Source: an uncultured Prevotellaceae bacterium (lineage in GTDB: Bacteria; Bacteroidota; Bacteroidia; Bacteroidales; Bacteroidaceae). From it: DNA of 64,000 nucleotides. Every line of letters begins with the position of its first letter. Position 1 is the first letter of the stretch. A program made the translations under genes and the position numbers. The stretch lies in NCBI GenBank assembly GCA_937877625.1, contig CALFJG010000072.1, positions 84,579 to 148,578 of the forward strand. Reading direction: 5' to 3'. The notes below the pieces were generated by a model. That model was given only the letters and a program-made list of their open reading frames with translations, made no database searches and had not been told where the DNA came from. Below, piece after piece: positions 62,869 to 64,000 of the stretch.

Positions 62869-63942
62869 ATGAAAAAATTATTTCTCTTGCTCCTTGCAAC
62901 GGTAAGCACTGCGACACTTTCCGCACAGCATTATGTGGTGACAGGAAAAGCCCCCGTCGGCACAAAAATGGTTTATCTCATTCCTATCGGCGAAGAACCT
63001 ATAGACAGCATACAGATAGATGCCGCCGGCACTTTTACTTTTCGCGGCGAGGCGGCAGGAAAACATCTGGCCTACGTTGCCACGAAAGGCGAAAAGGCAA
63101 AGCACCTGGTTGTGTTTCTTGAAGGCGAGCCTTATGTGAACTTAGAAGAAGAAACCGTGGCGGGTAGCGAGGAAAATCGTGGTCTTTCGGACTATCAAAC
63201 CTTTGTCAATACAACGTTGCAACCACTAAAAACACTGGCAGAGCAACTGACCGATAAGCGTAACAACGGAGAACTCACAGAACAGGAATTGGCTTACTTC
63301 TACAACCTTTCCGATTCGCTCACGACGATTATCAATGCGCGCGCTAAGCAGGATTTGAAGTACAACACACGTATGCGTTGGCCTGCCTATATTGTGCTGA
63401 ACCAACTCAATGATTTCGACCACGACTTCCTTATTAGTCTTGACACCCCCGTCAATGCTTTTATGCAAGAGCCGTGCTTGGGACGTGCAAAAAAACTGAT
63501 TGATGCCTACAAGCGTACGCAGGTGGGACAGCATTTCGCTGACTTTGAGATGGCCGACACGGCTGGTGTTATGCATCACCTCAGCGAATACGTAGGCTGC
63601 GGGCGTTATGTACTCTTAGACTTCTGGGCTACGTGGTGCGGCCCGTGTATGGGCGAGTTGCCCAACGTGAAGGCACTCTATGACAAGTACCACGACAAAG
63701 GTTTCGAAATAGTGGGTATCTCTTTCGACCAAGACGGCGATGCCTGGCGCGGTGTGATACAGCGTAGAAATATGAACTGGACACACCTCAGCGACCTTTC
63801 AGGCTGGAAATCTTTGCCGGTAGAGTTTTACGGCGTAAACGCTATACCACATTTGATGCTCATTGGACCCGATGGCACAATCATCGCCAACGATATATCT
63901 ACCGAGACGTTAAGCGAAAGGTTGAAGGAAATTTATCAGTAA
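62869..63942 (+). CDS. TlpA/AhpC-type thiol-disulfide protein with DUF4369-like N-terminus
   Basis: The 357-aa product has a signal peptide (LFLLLLATVSTATLSAQ). A beta domain resembling DUF4369 follows (HYVVTGKAPVGTKMVYLIPI, FTFRGEAAGKHLAY), then a helical linker. A thioredoxin domain ends it: VLLDFWATWCGPCMGELPN with C257 and C260, GISFDQDGDAW, VNAIPHLMLIGPDGTII (cis-Pro loop). Such periplasmic proteins reduce or shuffle disulfides. The partner is unknown. It ends 58 bp before the window edge. Confidence 0.9.
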   Translation: MKKLFLLLLATVSTATLSAQHYVVTGKAPVGTKMVYLIPIGEEPIDSIQIDAAGTFTFRGEAAGKHLAYVATKGEKAKHLVVFLEGEPYVNLEEETVAGSEENRGLSDYQTFVNTTLQPLKTLAEQLTDKRNNGELTEQELAYFYNLSDSLTTIINARAKQDLKYNTRMRWPAYIVLNQLNDFDHDFLISLDTPVNAFMQEPCLGRAKKLIDAYKRTQVGQHFADFEMADTAGVMHHLSEYVGCGRYVLLDFWATWCGPCMGELPNVKALYDKYHDKGFEIVGISFDQDGDAWRGVIQRRNMNWTHLSDLSGWKSLPVEFYGVNAIPHLMLIGPDGTIIANDISTETLSERLKEIYQ

Positions 63943-63947
63943 TTCGG

Positions 63948-64000
63948 CTTATATGCCAAAAAGAGACCTGAAAAGCCCCTCTGAGAGACTTATATGCCAA
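63948..64000. repeat. Start of a possible direct repeat at the right edge
   Basis: CTTATATGCCAA occurs at 63948-63959 and again at 63989-64000, 41 bp apart. The window ends in the second copy, so it is unclear whether an array follows. The rest of this short gap holds nothing I can identify. Confidence 0.5.

Noticed and set aside
63948..64000. CRISPR-like repeat at the right edge
   Set aside because: Only two copies of a 12-bp word are visible and no cas gene is near; not enough for an array call.

Overview
The window reads as ordinary chromosome from a Bacteroidales bacterium, probably close to the Prevotellaceae. No rRNA is present, so the family is an inference from gene content. The supporting evidence is the many Bacteroidetes-only families (DUF3256, DUF2851, DUF3098, DUF4294, DUF4836, YfhO-type membrane protein, BACON and M60 domains), promoters of the TAnnTTTG type, weak or absent Shine-Dalgarno sequences, and YDLQGRR-like tails on two secreted proteins.

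Layout. 1-8.3 kb (minus): 5' half of mutS, agmatine deiminase, 5'-nucleotidase, YfhO-like protein and adenosylhomocysteinase. 8.4-15.6 kb (minus): a cell-elongation operon, read in the order purH-like, mreB, mreC, mreD, mrdA (PBP2), rodA, then a small membrane-anchored protein; the purH-like gene encodes only the IMP cyclohydrolase half. 15.7-31.2 kb (minus): unknown secreted protein, a MITE, an MG2/plug-like envelope protein, aroB, a large secreted repeat protein, a BACON-discoidin-M60 metalloprotease, a C-terminal processing protease, coaD and parE. 31.2-31.8 kb: a MITE-like element carrying a minisatellite. 31.8-42.6 kb: DUF3256, a GH109-like enzyme, divergent thioesterase and phosphoethanolamine transferase, then cmk, an MscS channel, metG and a mutarotase. 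42.6-49.7 kb (plus): small protein, C10 cysteine protease, ispH, DUF3098, uppP, truB, queA, a second copy of the first MITE family, and a folK gene fused to a GNAT acetyltransferase. 49.8-53.2 kb (minus): dprA, thioesterase, DUF2851, SpoU methyltransferase. 53.2-53.7 kb: AT-rich gap with a cluster of DnaA boxes, a candidate replication origin. 53.7-64 kb: permease, DUF4836 lipoprotein, uvrA, DUF4294, LPS-kinase-like protein, AspT/YidE transporter, TlpA-like thiol protein.

How the genes work together. Most are housekeeping: envelope growth (mreBCD, mrdA, rodA, uppP, ispH), nucleotide and cofactor supply (purH, cmk, coaD, folK, aroB, ahcY), DNA maintenance (mutS, uvrA, parE, dprA) and translation (metG, truB, queA). 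A smaller host-facing set could act on glycoproteins: the M60 protease and its partner, the C10 protease and the GH109-like enzyme.

The least ordinary items are the FolK-GNAT fusion, three MITE-like elements (one with a clear 9-bp target duplication, two with roughly 20-23 bp tandem repeats inside), a family of palindromic intergenic repeats, the stand-alone IMP cyclohydrolase, the DnaA-box cluster, and compact mirror-image divergent promoters. I found no CRISPR array, phage, transposase gene, tRNA or rRNA.
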